A DNA stretch of 64,000 bases, taken from positions 682,001-746,000 of the forward strand of contig NZ_CP144914.1 in the NCBI RefSeq assembly GCF_008014775.2. The letters run 5' to 3'. Of the stretch, positions 26,476 through 34,765 are shown piece after piece. The notes under the pieces were generated by a model. The model was not told where the DNA came from, did no database searches, and worked only from the letters and a program-made list of their open reading frames with translations. This stretch comes from Alkalicoccus halolimnae (GTDB lineage: Bacteria; Bacillota; Bacilli; Bacillales; Salisediminibacteriaceae). The translations under genes were made by a program, and so were the position numbers. Position 1 is the first letter of the stretch. Each line of letters starts with the position of its first letter.

Positions 26476-26792
26476 ACCGCCTGTACCCGGAAGCGGAATG
26501 GATCCCGCCCGGGACGAATTATACACCTGAAAGGGTGGAAACCGTAATTTTCGGGATAGAAAACTGGCTGCAACAAGGCCGTACGAGCCAGGATTTCTGG
26601 AAGTGGCTGCATCTGCTGCAGGCAGCGGACGTCGTTCTGATTATAGAAGAGATGGGACAGGGAATTGTACCGGCAGATGCAGGGGAACGGCACGTCCGGG
26701 ATGAAAACGGCTGGCTTTCCCAGCGCGCCGTAAGAGAAGCAGCGACAGTGGATTATTTGTGGCACGGGCTCGTAAAGCGCTGGAAAGGATAA
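26427..26792 (+). CDS. Short CobU homologue
   Basis: A 121-residue protein with a P-loop-like GGAFAGKRDY start and a C-terminal EEMGQGIVPADAGERHVRDENGWLSQ segment that resembles the NEVGxGIVP...FRDxxGxxNQ region of classical CobU. The central region with the guanylylated histidine is missing. It may be a partner or modified activity that complements the CobU at 24623, whose own equivalent motif is altered. It overlaps cobC by 49 bp and ends the cobalamin cluster. Confidence 0.7.
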   Translation: MHVVIGGAFAGKRDYVNRLYPEAEWIPPGTNYTPERVETVIFGIENWLQQGRTSQDFWKWLHLLQAADVVLIIEEMGQGIVPADAGERHVRDENGWLSQRAVREAATVDYLWHGLVKRWKG

Positions 26793-26867
26793 AATATTGA
26801 AAACCATCTGTACTCTTTTCCGTTTTTCCGTGTACAATTTACTGGAGAGACGAAGGAGGAAATTTAT

Positions 26868-27035
26868 ATGCTGGCATATGCTGCACTCGTATTAATTATC
26901 TGGCTCATTCTGTTCGCATTGCTGAGGGCTACCGTATTTATTACTAAACGTACATGGAAACAGGATCTGAGACTTACATTTTTTCAGGCAGTTCTGTTAA
27001 CGATTCTCCTGCTTATAATGGTTCAATTTACGTAA
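26868..27035 (+). CDS. Small membrane protein, 55 residues
   Basis: ATG 26868 follows a perfect GAAGGAGGAAA ribosome binding site. The product has two hydrophobic helices (residues 3-26 and 38-53) joined by a basic loop TKRTWKQD. I do not recognise the family. It sits between the cobalamin cluster and luxS. Confidence 0.6.
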   Translation: MLAYAALVLIIWLILFALLRATVFITKRTWKQDLRLTFFQAVLLTILLLIMVQFT

Positions 27036-27127
27036 CCATTGGTGTCAGCAGGGCTTCTCCCTTCATGTTGATGAAAAGGCATGTTAATATGAAAACACTA
27101 TATGAATATAGAAGGAGGTTTTCAGAA

Positions 27128-27595
27128 GTGGCAGAAAAAATGAATGTCGAAAGTTTCAACCTTGATCATACAAAGGTGGAAGCTCCTTACGTACGGCTTG
27201 CTGGAAAAGTGGAAGGATCAAAGGATACGATTTACAAATATGATCTGCGGATCTGTCAGCCTAACGAAGAGCATATGGACATGCCTAGCCTGCATTCCCT
27301 CGAGCATATGATGGCGGAATTCAGCCGTAACCACCATGACCACATTGTCGATGTATCCCCGATGGGATGCCAGACCGGTTTTTATTTAAGTCTCATTAAC
27401 GATGACAATTATGATGAGGTACTCGAGCTTGTTGAGCAGACGCTGCGCGATGTTCTGGAAGCAACAGAAGTTCCTGCCTGCAATGAAGTGCAGTGTGGAT
27501 GGGCTGCTTCGCATTCCCTCGACGGAGCGAAAGAAATTGCTTCAGCGATGCTTGCGAGAAGAAGCGATTGGACAAACGTATTTAAAGAAGTGTAG
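27128..27595 (+). CDS. luxS: S-ribosylhomocysteine lyase
   Basis: The 155-residue protein has the LuxS metal site His56, His60 (HSLEH) and Cys123 (VQCGWA), the catalytic Cys81 (MGCQTGFY) and Glu59. It cleaves S-ribosylhomocysteine to homocysteine and the precursor of autoinducer-2, linking the methyl cycle to the methionine genes at the far end of the window. GTG 27128 is chosen because GGAGG lies 9 nt upstream; the next ATG (27140) would be too far. Confidence 0.93.
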   Translation: MAEKMNVESFNLDHTKVEAPYVRLAGKVEGSKDTIYKYDLRICQPNEEHMDMPSLHSLEHMMAEFSRNHHDHIVDVSPMGCQTGFYLSLINDDNYDEVLELVEQTLRDVLEATEVPACNEVQCGWAASHSLDGAKEIASAMLARRSDWTNVFKEV

Positions 27596-27602
27596 CAGGG
27601 CT

Positions 27603-27631
27603 CCCGGTGATGGTCGATCACCGGGTTTTTA
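27603..27631 (+). terminator. Terminator of luxS
   Basis: 8-bp stem CCCGGTGA (27603-27610) with TCACCGGG (27618-27625), then TTTTT. Confidence 0.85.
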
Positions 27632-27688
27632 TATTTTAAGGGCAAAATGAAAACAAAAAGGAAACAAGGAAAGAGGAGAGGGTAGATC

Positions 27689-28414
27689 ATGAAAACAGCT
27701 GTATTTGCACACAGGGGATATTCCAGTAAATATCCTGAAAATACGATGCTGGCTTTTCGTAAAGCAGTAGAAGCCGGAGCTGAAGGAATCGAATTGGATA
27801 TTCAATTAACTCAGGACAGGGAGCTGGCCGTCATTCACGACAGTACTCTGGATCGGACAACAGACGGAAGCGGCCTTGTCCGGGAAAAAACGTTAAAGGA
27901 ACTCAACAGGTATTCCGCAGGCAGCTTGGTGAATCCACTGTACCGGGAAGAAAAAGTTCCCTCATTGGAAGAAGTGCTGCGCTGGGCTCAGAAAAAAGAA
28001 CTGACCTTGAATATTGAGCTGAAGCATGACCCGGAAGACAGGGAAATTATCGCAGAAGAACTGCTGCGGCTGCTGCAGGTTCTTCCTCAAAAAAACTCCA
28101 CGATCGTCTCATCCTTTGACCATGAAGCCCTTGCGTATATAAAAGAATCAGAGGAGCATATCGTAACCGCGGCCCTATCTTTAGGATTATTAATCGACAC
28201 TGCCGCCTATCTGAAAAAGTACAATATAGAAGGATTTCATTACTATTATCCAATGCTTTCATCAAAAGATGTGAAGAAGCTGCTTCACCATGGGGTGAAA
28301 ATGCGGCCTTTTACAGTTAACGATGCGGAAAGTTTAAAAGAATGCTACCAATCAGGATGTACTGCTGTCATCACAGACGATCCGCACAGAGCATTAATAC
28401 TGCGAAATCGATAA
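27689..28414 (+). CDS. Glycerophosphodiester phosphodiesterase
   Basis: A 241-residue GDPD-family protein: VFAHRGYSSKYPENTMLAF, GIELDIQLTQDRELAVIHDSTLDRTTDGSG, LNIELK and the C-terminal VNDAESLKECYQSGCTAVITDDP. It hydrolyses glycerophosphodiesters to glycerol 3-phosphate and an alcohol. No signal peptide, so cytosolic, UgpQ-like. Own ribosome binding site GAGGAGAGGG. Confidence 0.9.
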   Translation: MKTAVFAHRGYSSKYPENTMLAFRKAVEAGAEGIELDIQLTQDRELAVIHDSTLDRTTDGSGLVREKTLKELNRYSAGSLVNPLYREEKVPSLEEVLRWAQKKELTLNIELKHDPEDREIIAEELLRLLQVLPQKNSTIVSSFDHEALAYIKESEEHIVTAALSLGLLIDTAAYLKKYNIEGFHYYYPMLSSKDVKKLLHHGVKMRPFTVNDAESLKECYQSGCTAVITDDPHRALILRNR

Positions 28415-28490
28415 ATTCTTCGGAAAGCGTCCCCATGGAAACGAAAGCGTACGTTGATCGCTTATCTCTTTTATTTTCAAGGCAGCCATA
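28415..28490 (+). repeat. Tail fragment of module B
   Basis: Only the end is left: CGGAAAGCGTCCCCATGGAAACGAAAGC, CGCTTATCT and TTTATTTTCAAGGCAGCC. It touches the stop codon of the preceding gene. Confidence 0.75.
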
Positions 28491-28655
28491 AATAAAGCGC
28501 TGGTAAAGTTCGTTAAGAAAAGGTAACTAAAACAGCGTGAAATCAGTATCTGATTCTGTGAAAAAAGCAGCAAAATTTTAAGTGTTTTCAGCTTAATTCC
28601 CCTTGTATTAGGGAATATTACCTTAGCAGTGGAGTGAAACAGGGAGGCGGACGGA

Positions 28656-29651
28656 ATGACAGCTAAGAAAAACATCCTTGCAGGCGCAGCCGTAAGCATT
28701 ATCTGGCTTTTTTCAGCAGAAATAACGATAGTAGAAATTGCGTTTACGCTTTCTTTTTTAGTATTGATTCCGCTGCTGTTACATATCGCAGTCCCTGGCA
28801 ATCCTGATCTGCAGGCGGAACGATGGCTGGCATGGCTATCCCAAAGGTCTCTGCCAGCTGGAATTTTTGGAGTTGCATCGGTAACATTTGATTCTCTCGT
28901 CCTGTCTGTTTTATGTGCCATTGTATGGATGATTTTTACGATGGCTGTTGCAGCATGCGGAGCCGTACGTTTATACAAAATTGGTATCTTTCCTGCGGAG
29001 GAAACGATAATTAATATAGGTCTTTTATTTGCCGGAGTGGGAGGGATGTGGCTGCTGCTTTCGGAGGCAGGTATCCATCGCCTTCTTCCATACGATGAAG
29101 TGACGATGTCTCTGACAGCGGTTCACTATCATTATTCTGCTGTGGTCGTCCCCATATTAACAGGAGCATTCGGGCGCCTTCTTGTATCCGTGAATACATT
29201 CCCGGGAAAACCGTACCAGGTTTTGGCTGCAGGTACTGCCTTTGGTTCCCCGCTGATTGCACTCGGTGTTATTCAGGGGCCGCCGATGGAAGTCGTCTAT
29301 GTGGCTGTGTATGCGTCACTCTTATACTGGCTCAGTGCATGGTGGCTGTTTACGATGCCAAAAATGACGTGGCGGGTACGAGCATGTATCGTGACTTCTT
29401 CTTTATCCCTTATGATATCGATGGGGGTCACTACGCTATATGTTATCGGCATAGCACTGGATACGACAATTATTTCTGCAGGGATGATGTTTTACTGGCA
29501 CGGAGGAGTGAATGCTGTTGGTTTTTCCCTGTTTGGGGTACTTGGCTGGTATCTGCTCGGCTCTCTGCCTAAAAGGGCAGGGACAGATAAAGGAGCCGAA
29601 GCACTCTCCGGCAGGGCAGCTCAATCAGAAAGGAGGGAAAGAAGTGAATAA
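28656..29651 (+). CDS. YndJ family membrane protein
   Basis: A 331-residue membrane protein with about 8-9 hydrophobic segments that matches the YndJ family of Bacillus, with the conserved VHYHYSAVVVPILTGAFGR segment near residue 155. The function is unknown. The start has GGGAGGCGG upstream. Its end overlaps the ubiX start by 8 bp, so the two are probably cotranscribed. Confidence 0.8.
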   Translation: MTAKKNILAGAAVSIIWLFSAEITIVEIAFTLSFLVLIPLLLHIAVPGNPDLQAERWLAWLSQRSLPAGIFGVASVTFDSLVLSVLCAIVWMIFTMAVAACGAVRLYKIGIFPAEETIINIGLLFAGVGGMWLLLSEAGIHRLLPYDEVTMSLTAVHYHYSAVVVPILTGAFGRLLVSVNTFPGKPYQVLAAGTAFGSPLIALGVIQGPPMEVVYVAVYASLLYWLSAWWLFTMPKMTWRVRACIVTSSLSLMISMGVTTLYVIGIALDTTIISAGMMFYWHGGVNAVGFSLFGVLGWYLLGSLPKRAGTDKGAEALSGRAAQSERRERSE

Positions 29652-30204
29652 ACGCATTATAGTCGGAATTTCGGGTTCAACCGGTCCAATTTATGGAATC
29701 CGCCTGCTGGAAGCTTTAAAAAATACGCCGGTGGAAACTCACGTCATAATCAGCGAATGGGCTGAAAAAACAATACAAATTGAAACAGACTACACAACTG
29801 CCGAAGTGAGAGCGCTTGCTGATTTCGTCCATCCACCGAAAAATCAGGCGGCTAAAATATCAAGCGGTTCTTTTCAGACAGATGCCATGGTGATCGTGCC
29901 GTGCAGTATGAAAACACTCAGTTCTGTCGCCCACGGTTTTGCGGATAACCTCATATCCAGGGCAGCTGACGTAATATTGAAAGAAAAGCGCCAGCTGATT
30001 ATGGTACCGAGAGAAACGCCGCTTCACGACATTCATCTTGAAAACATGCTGAAACTATCCAGGATGGGCGTTGTTATGATGCCTCCGATGCCGGCTTTTT
30101 ACAATAAACCGGAGACGATCGATGACATCGTCAACCATACCGTTTCAAGACTGCTTGACCAACTGGGTATTGATAACGACCTTGTCGGAAGGTGGCTTCA
30201 GTAA
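29644..30204 (+). CDS. ubiX: UbiX-family flavin prenyltransferase
   Basis: A 186-residue flavoprotein with the UbiX/Pad1 pattern: IIVGISGSTGPIYGIRLLEAL, IVPCSMKTLSSVAHGFADNLISRAADV, LIMVPRETPLHDIHLENMLKLSRMG and PPMPAFYNKPET. The family makes prenylated FMN for UbiD-type decarboxylases (BsdB/YclB in Bacillus). No UbiD partner is adjacent. GTG 29644 follows AAAGGAGGG. Confidence 0.88.
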   Translation: MNKRIIVGISGSTGPIYGIRLLEALKNTPVETHVIISEWAEKTIQIETDYTTAEVRALADFVHPPKNQAAKISSGSFQTDAMVIVPCSMKTLSSVAHGFADNLISRAADVILKEKRQLIMVPRETPLHDIHLENMLKLSRMGVVMMPPMPAFYNKPETIDDIVNHTVSRLLDQLGIDNDLVGRWLQ

Positions 30205-30376
30205 TATGTGAACAAAGTCTGCTGAATGAGGAGGATAATCAGGGACTTTTATGTAATAATGGAAAGAGAAAGGCAGTGTCCATCAATTGCTTCTTTGACT
30301 TATCAGCGGAAGCAGATAACCGGAATTTGTCTGAAGTCCGGCAGAAGTATATATTAATTTTGAAAGGGTGGTATGG

Positions 30377-31783
30377 ATGAGTGTACAGGATACGCAGAAT
30401 TTAATTACAGAAATGATGCAGCGTCTGGAGGAAGATGAGAACTTTATTACAGAAGAAAGCGGGGAAGCAAGAAAACGATTTTTTGAATCCGGGACAGAAA
30501 TCCTCACTACAACGGATAAAATTGTTAAAAGTTACATACGAGTTCCAAGGGACAGCAGAGAAATCGAAAGAATACCGGCCTACCGGGTACAGCATAATAA
30601 CATTGCCGGATTTTATAAAGGCGGTATTCGATTCAGCGAGGTTGTTAATGAAGAGGAAGTAGAAAACCTGGCTATTTTAATGACATTGAAAAATGCGCTT
30701 CATGACCTTCCTTATGGGGGCGCAAAAGGGGGAGTCGTGGTTCATCCAAACCATTACTCCGACCGGGAACTGAACATGATCGCCAAAAAGTACGTGCAGC
30801 GGTTTTCACCGGATCTCGGCCCCACTCACGATATTCCTGCTCCGGACATGGGTACGAATGCCCAGACTATGGACTGGATGGTCGGGGAATACAAAACGAT
30901 CAACCCCGGAGAGAATTACATGGGAGCCTTCACCGGAAAAAGTGTTGATAATGGCGGTGCGAAAGGGAGACGGGAGGCTACCGGAAGAGGAGTTTATCAC
31001 AGCTATAAATGGCTCGTACACGAATGGGCAAAATCGGTAACAAACGAAAATAACGTGGCAGATGGGGTTTACCGCAAGCAGTGGCGCACGCTCCGCGAAC
31101 TGGTGGAAAAAGAAGAAAACGGAGAGCCGATCACGGTGGCGGTTCAGGGTTTTGGTAACGTCGGCAGCGTTGCAGCAGAAATGGCTTATAAATGTAAGGA
31201 TCTCACACACCGTATTACAGCAGTGAGCGATCATCAGGTTACGCTTCGTAATCTTCAGGGACTGGATATACCGACGCTGATTGAATACCAGTTAAAACAC
31301 CGCGAACTCCCTGCTAAACAGGAACTGCTGAATGAGCTTGGGGTGGAAGCGGAAATTCTCGGCCGGGATGCACTCGTCACGCAGGAAGTTGATGTAATGA
31401 TCTTTGCAGCCATTGAAGATCAGATTGTTGGTAGTAATAAAGATAAAGTATCTGCAAAAGTAATGGTGGAAGGTGCCAATGCCCCTATCGATCAGGAAGC
31501 AGACCGTTACCTGCATGAACAGGGTAAAGTGGTCATCCCGGATATTCTGGCGAACGCCGGTGGTGTTATGGTTTCCTATATTGAGTGGAAGCAGGATCGG
31601 ATTACAGAATTGTACAGTGAAGAAGAAGTCCTGGGGGATATGCTCAAACATATGGAACAAAGCTGTGAAAAAGTTTTTGTTTCTTATTTTACCGAAGGAT
31701 TATCAAGTATCCGGAATACGTGCTACATGCATTCGTTAAAAAGATTATTCAAGCTTCTCTATCGCCACGGAAAATTATTTTAA
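30377..31783 (+). CDS. Glu/Leu/Phe/Val dehydrogenase, probably glutamate dehydrogenase
   Basis: A 468-residue dehydrogenase with the substrate and catalytic region LPYGGAKGGVVVHP and PDMGTNAQTMDWM, and the dinucleotide domain VAVQGFGNVGSVAAE. It is about 40 residues longer than Bacillus RocG/GudB; extra sequence lies around residues 215-250 (HEWAKSVTNENNVADGVYRKQWRTLRELVEKEEN region) just before the NAD domain. It would interconvert glutamate and 2-oxoglutarate. ATG 30377 is preferred over GTG 30368, which lies in the ribosome binding site AAAGGGTGG. Confidence 0.85.
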   Translation: MSVQDTQNLITEMMQRLEEDENFITEESGEARKRFFESGTEILTTTDKIVKSYIRVPRDSREIERIPAYRVQHNNIAGFYKGGIRFSEVVNEEEVENLAILMTLKNALHDLPYGGAKGGVVVHPNHYSDRELNMIAKKYVQRFSPDLGPTHDIPAPDMGTNAQTMDWMVGEYKTINPGENYMGAFTGKSVDNGGAKGRREATGRGVYHSYKWLVHEWAKSVTNENNVADGVYRKQWRTLRELVEKEENGEPITVAVQGFGNVGSVAAEMAYKCKDLTHRITAVSDHQVTLRNLQGLDIPTLIEYQLKHRELPAKQELLNELGVEAEILGRDALVTQEVDVMIFAAIEDQIVGSNKDKVSAKVMVEGANAPIDQEADRYLHEQGKVVIPDILANAGGVMVSYIEWKQDRITELYSEEEVLGDMLKHMEQSCEKVFVSYFTEGLSSIRNTCYMHSLKRLFKLLYRHGKLF

Positions 31784-31789
31784 GTTTTT

Positions 31790-31822
31790 AACCCGGAAGG
31801 CTGCTGCTTTCCGGGCTTTTTT
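31790..31822 (+). terminator. Terminator of the glutamate dehydrogenase gene
   Basis: CCCGGAA (31792-31798) with TTCCGGG (31809-31815) and a TTTTTT tract; it overlaps the region before the convergent VOC gene. Confidence 0.85.
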
Positions 31823-31826
31823 AATG

Positions 31827-32231
31827 TTATTGATTGTGCGGAGAGTCCTCATCGGGCTGCAGGAATTCTACTTTATTCCCGTCGGGATCACTTGTCCAGC
31901 ACTGTTCATTTTTGCCGATGCCCCGTTTAGGTTGAACGTCAAGCGTCCATCCATTGGAAGTCAGGTGATCGGCCGTTTTCTGCACGCTGTCAACGAGCAG
32001 GCAGATATGATGAGGGCCAATTTCTTCAGGTTCAGGCTTGTGACTGGTGGAACCTCCGTAAAACAATTCAATATACTGTTTCGGAGCTATTTTTACGTAT
32101 TCTATCCATGGCTCCCCGTTTTCCTTAGCGGCACTGAATGCATGCTCCAGACCAAGAACACCGCAGTAGAATTGAAGCGATTTCTCCATGTTTTTTACTG
32201 TGAAAGCTGCATGGGCAAGACCTTTAATCAT
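31827..32231 (-). CDS. VOC (glyoxalase/dioxygenase) family protein
   Basis: The 134-residue protein is a single vicinal-oxygen-chelate domain with the paired motifs LAHAAFTVKNMEKSLQFYCGVLGL and PHHICLLVDSVQ, and metal ligands expected at His7, Glu54, His74 and Glu near residue 121 (NKVEFLQP). This resembles lactoylglutathione-lyase-type proteins, but the substrate cannot be deduced. AAGGAGG precedes the ATG. Confidence 0.82.
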   Translation of the reverse strand: MIKGLAHAAFTVKNMEKSLQFYCGVLGLEHAFSAAKENGEPWIEYVKIAPKQYIELFYGGSTSHKPEPEEIGPHHICLLVDSVQKTADHLTSNGWTLDVQPKRGIGKNEQCWTSDPDGNKVEFLQPDEDSPHNQ

Positions 32232-32334
32232 AAACGCATACCTCCTTATCGAATGTGTCCCTCATTATATCGTTCTGCTCGTTTTAGATACAGCCCCAAT
32301 TCTCGAATTTCGGCCTTCTTCAGAAAGCGCTGTT

Positions 32335-32403
32335 AAAACATTCTGTTGTTGATAAATACAGAAAACTCCGCTTCGGCCTGCCGTGGAGGAGATTTCCAGC
32401 TTC
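32335..32403 (+). repeat. Module A repeat, left part, interrupted by the IS element
   Basis: TTCTGTTGTTGATAAATACAGAAAACTCCGC through GGAGGAGATTTCCAGCTTCC. It continues at 34037 after the insertion. Confidence 0.85.
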
Positions 32404-32559
32404 CTGATATGAACGAAACTGTCAAGAGAAGAACTCCCTTTGCCATTGGTATTACATTTTGCCCGACTTAAAGAACCAAAGCCTTTCGGCTTCTTTTTCA
32501 AGTTTTCGTGTTCTTTCGGATCGCTTGAATTCCTCCTCTTTTCTTTCGGCGTGCCCGTA

Positions 32560-32720
32560 AAGGTAAGCACACGGCACGAAGGCAAAAATAGTGGCGACGG
32601 TTCGCACTCTGATATCCGTGGGTTCTCACATGGTCTCTTTCCGGATTAAGGACGTTTCCACTAACTCGGGACGTGCGTTCATCCGGTGAAGCCGGACTAG
32701 CACAGAGGAAGCACGTGGAT
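32560..32720 (-). ncRNA. Candidate bridge RNA region of the IS1111 element
   Basis: On the transposase strand, an internal loop closed by ACGTGC/GCACGT (32716-32711 with 32676-32671) and topped by the hairpin TCCGG-CTTCA-CCGGA contains GCTTCCTC (32712-32705) on its 5' side and CCCGAG (32670-32665) on its 3' side. The first equals the left target plus CT core; the second is the complement of the CT core plus right target CTCGGG. Further 3', ATATCAG (32615-32609) is the complement of the element's left end CTGATAT. These are the relations expected for left-target, right-target and right-donor guides. The RNA ends are not defined. Confidence 0.65.
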
Positions 32721-32795
32721 GTTCCTTACCGGTCTTTCCCCTTTGCCTTCGAGCCCTGGGCTCATCTATCGGGTGTATTTCCGAGAAGAAACGCA

Positions 32796-33920
32796 TTACA
32801 TTTGGTCACTGGCGGGTGGCAACGGGTCGATTTCTCGAGAGATCGCCCAGATGAAACCAAGGAGTTCCCGAGCGACGGCAGTAACGGCTTTGTGACTTTC
32901 TTTTCCTTTGGAGAGCAAGCGGTAAAATTTTTTATGAAGCCGGTTTTGCGCTTTCCAGGAGATCAACTGCACTGCGGGAGAACTGCCAACTTGTCGCTTT
33001 TTCAAGTCTCCCTTGACCGCCGGGGAATAGCGGTAACTCCACCCTGCCTCCACCAACAAACGACGTATATGCCGATTGCCGGTTTTCGTAATGCCTCCCT
33101 GATTCCGCCGTTCTCCGCTCGAGTATTCGGAGGGGACGAGGCCAGCGTATGCCATCAATTGTCCGGGAGTGCGGAACCGATGAAAGGACCCAATTTCTGC
33201 GACAATTCCGATGGCTGTAATGAGTGCCACCCCTTTGAGGCATTGAAGTGCCTGAATCATGGAGGCGTGCACACCTTGGATCGACTGGGTATAGATTTCG
33301 TCTTCCAGCCGTTGCACGCGTAGTTCCATTTCCTTGAGCTGATGGTAATATTCCCGGAAAACGACCCGCAGGGTATCCTGAGAGAACTTCAGTGTATCTA
33401 ACCACTCTCTGTATTTTTTCGTTTGGCGCTTTACGCCTTGCGGCGGTCGAAGCTCGTGGCGCAGGAGAAACTTGCTCAACCTTTGACGGGCCCGAAGTTC
33501 ATCTTCTTTTGCATCTTCCCGGCAACGCACCAGATCGCGCAGTGCTTCATCTGCTTCCGTCGGCACGTAAATCGAGGTTAACTCTCCGGCACGATACAGC
33601 TGTGCGAGCCGAAGCGCATCCCGACGATCTGTTTTCACCCGCTCACCCGGTCGTTGGGGAATGAGAGAGGGGGCGATAATGTCACAAGAGATACCGAGAG
33701 AGAGTAGCAGCCGATACAATGGATAGCCCGTAGGACCGGCTTCATAACAGACACGCAGACGATCCGATGGACCGAGTTTACGCATCAACTTTCGAACATT
33801 TTCTACCGTATGCGGGATGGTGCCCCAAAAGCGAGGAGCATCTCGACCTGCATCGGCGATCGCAACAGCAATCGTGTTCTTGGAGACGTCCAGACCAACA
33901 AATTTTGTGGTATCATTCAT
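32796..33920 (-). CDS. IS110-family DEDD transposase (recombinase)
   Basis: The 374-residue protein has the RuvC-like DEDD domain at the N-terminus (VGLDVSKNT with Asp10, CYEAGPTG with Glu59-60, TDRRDALRLA) and the C-terminal Tnp domain with the serine-containing PGQLMAYAGLVPSEYSSGE region and a GNRHIRRLLVEAGW segment. Length is normal and there is no frameshift, so it is probably active. It would catalyse RNA-guided excision and insertion through a circular intermediate. Its start has GGAGCC upstream. Confidence 0.93.
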   Translation of the reverse strand: MNDTTKFVGLDVSKNTIAVAIADAGRDAPRFWGTIPHTVENVRKLMRKLGPSDRLRVCYEAGPTGYPLYRLLLSLGISCDIIAPSLIPQRPGERVKTDRRDALRLAQLYRAGELTSIYVPTEADEALRDLVRCREDAKEDELRARQRLSKFLLRHELRPPQGVKRQTKKYREWLDTLKFSQDTLRVVFREYYHQLKEMELRVQRLEDEIYTQSIQGVHASMIQALQCLKGVALITAIGIVAEIGSFHRFRTPGQLMAYAGLVPSEYSSGERRNQGGITKTGNRHIRRLLVEAGWSYRYSPAVKGDLKKRQVGSSPAVQLISWKAQNRLHKKFYRLLSKGKESHKAVTAVARELLGFIWAISREIDPLPPASDQM

Positions 33921-34036
33921 GATAAGCTGGCTCCTTTCGTAATGTAGCTCTGATGGGATAAGAGGTTCTTACAGATCTCTATACCCGATTAACCTACGTA
34001 TTTACGGATAGGGTGCCAGTTTCGTTCATGATAACT

Positions 34037-34250
34037 CGGGCTTACGCCCTGCGGGATCTTCCAATCTCCTTCTTCCACTGGCGTCCGCCGGTTTCCGCTT
34101 CGTTGTAATTTTCCACTACAGAAAGCCTGCTGGTTGAATCAAGAAGGTGCCAAGGCGATTTTTCAAGACGCCTGCGGAAAAAGAAAGCAGGAAGATCCTC
34201 CCGGACGACAGGCCCTCCAATAACAACAGGGAGCTTTAACAGAGCCTATC
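34037..34250 (+). repeat. Module A repeat, right part after the IS element
   Basis: CGGGCTTACGCCCTGCGGGATC, CTTCCACTGGCGTCCGCCGG, GGTTGAATCAAGAAGGTGCCAAGG and AACAGGGAGCTTTAACAGAGCC. It completes the copy begun at 32335. Confidence 0.85.
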
Positions 34251-34254
34251 TTTA

Positions 34255-34570
34255 ACAAAGGCACTCATACAAAATCCTTGTACCATGAGGCATGAAAATG
34301 TCCTTCTATAGGAATGGAGCTTTCCCTTTATACAGCAGGAATGAATAATTGTCAAACGGAATCTTCGTTATTAGAAGGCAGCTGCTGTACTGTCTTTTTT
34401 ACCGTAATCTGTAGTGGAGATGGGGCGGCTCCCGGGCGATGAAGGACGAGTCCCACTCCGCCTGACGAAAGGGAGGACGGAATCAGCTGAGGCCGGCCCG
34501 CCCGGAGAGTCCCGATAGAAGCGGAGGCGCACGCTTATCGCTTATCTACTTTATTTTCAAGGCAGCCTTT
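34255..34570 (+). repeat. Module B repeat, full copy
   Basis: Starts ACTCATACAAAATCCTTGTACCATGAGGCATG directly after module A, contains ATGGGGCGGCTCCCGGGCGATGAAGGACGAG and ends CGGAGAGTCCCGATAG ... CTACTTTATTTTCAAGGCAGCC. Confidence 0.85.
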
Positions 34571-34648
34571 AAGAAAGAAATATTGTTTTCAAATTGAATG
34601 ATGAGGGTAAACTGCATAATGTAAGGTAAAAAGAAAGGTGTGGCATTC

Positions 34649-34732
34649 ATGCGGAAAATACGAAAGCTGATTTTTATAGGACAGATGATCGTCATGGCGT
34701 GGCAGCTGATAAAAAAGTTTTTGAAAAAATAA
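34649..34732 (+). CDS. Small cationic membrane peptide, 27 residues
   Basis: ATG 34649 has AAGAAAGGTG upstream. The product (MRKIRKLIFIGQMIVMAWQL then IKKFLKK) is one hydrophobic helix between basic ends. No family is recognised; it could be a genuine microprotein or a chance frame. Confidence 0.35.
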   Translation: MRKIRKLIFIGQMIVMAWQLIKKFLKK

Positions 34733-34765
34733 ATAGCTTTATTCTAAACAAGGAGAGTAGATAAA

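Larger units (their letters stand above)
32404..34034 (-). mobile_element. IS110-family insertion sequence, IS1111 subgroup
   Basis: The element is 1631 bp when one copy of the CT core is included. It has no terminal inverted repeats but has 13-bp perfect subterminal inverted repeats, ATGAACGAAACTG at 32409-32421 and its complement at 34017-34029. The dinucleotide CT is present at both junctions (32404-32405 and 34035-34036). The transposase is complete, followed by about 390 bp of non-coding DNA and preceded by about 110 bp. Subterminal repeats and a long 3' non-coding end are features of IS1111. Ends were placed by comparing the flanks with intact module A copies. Confidence 0.9.

Noticed and set aside
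32673..33323. Plus-strand frame across the IS element
   Set aside because: It is the antisense of the transposase and of the candidate bridge RNA region.
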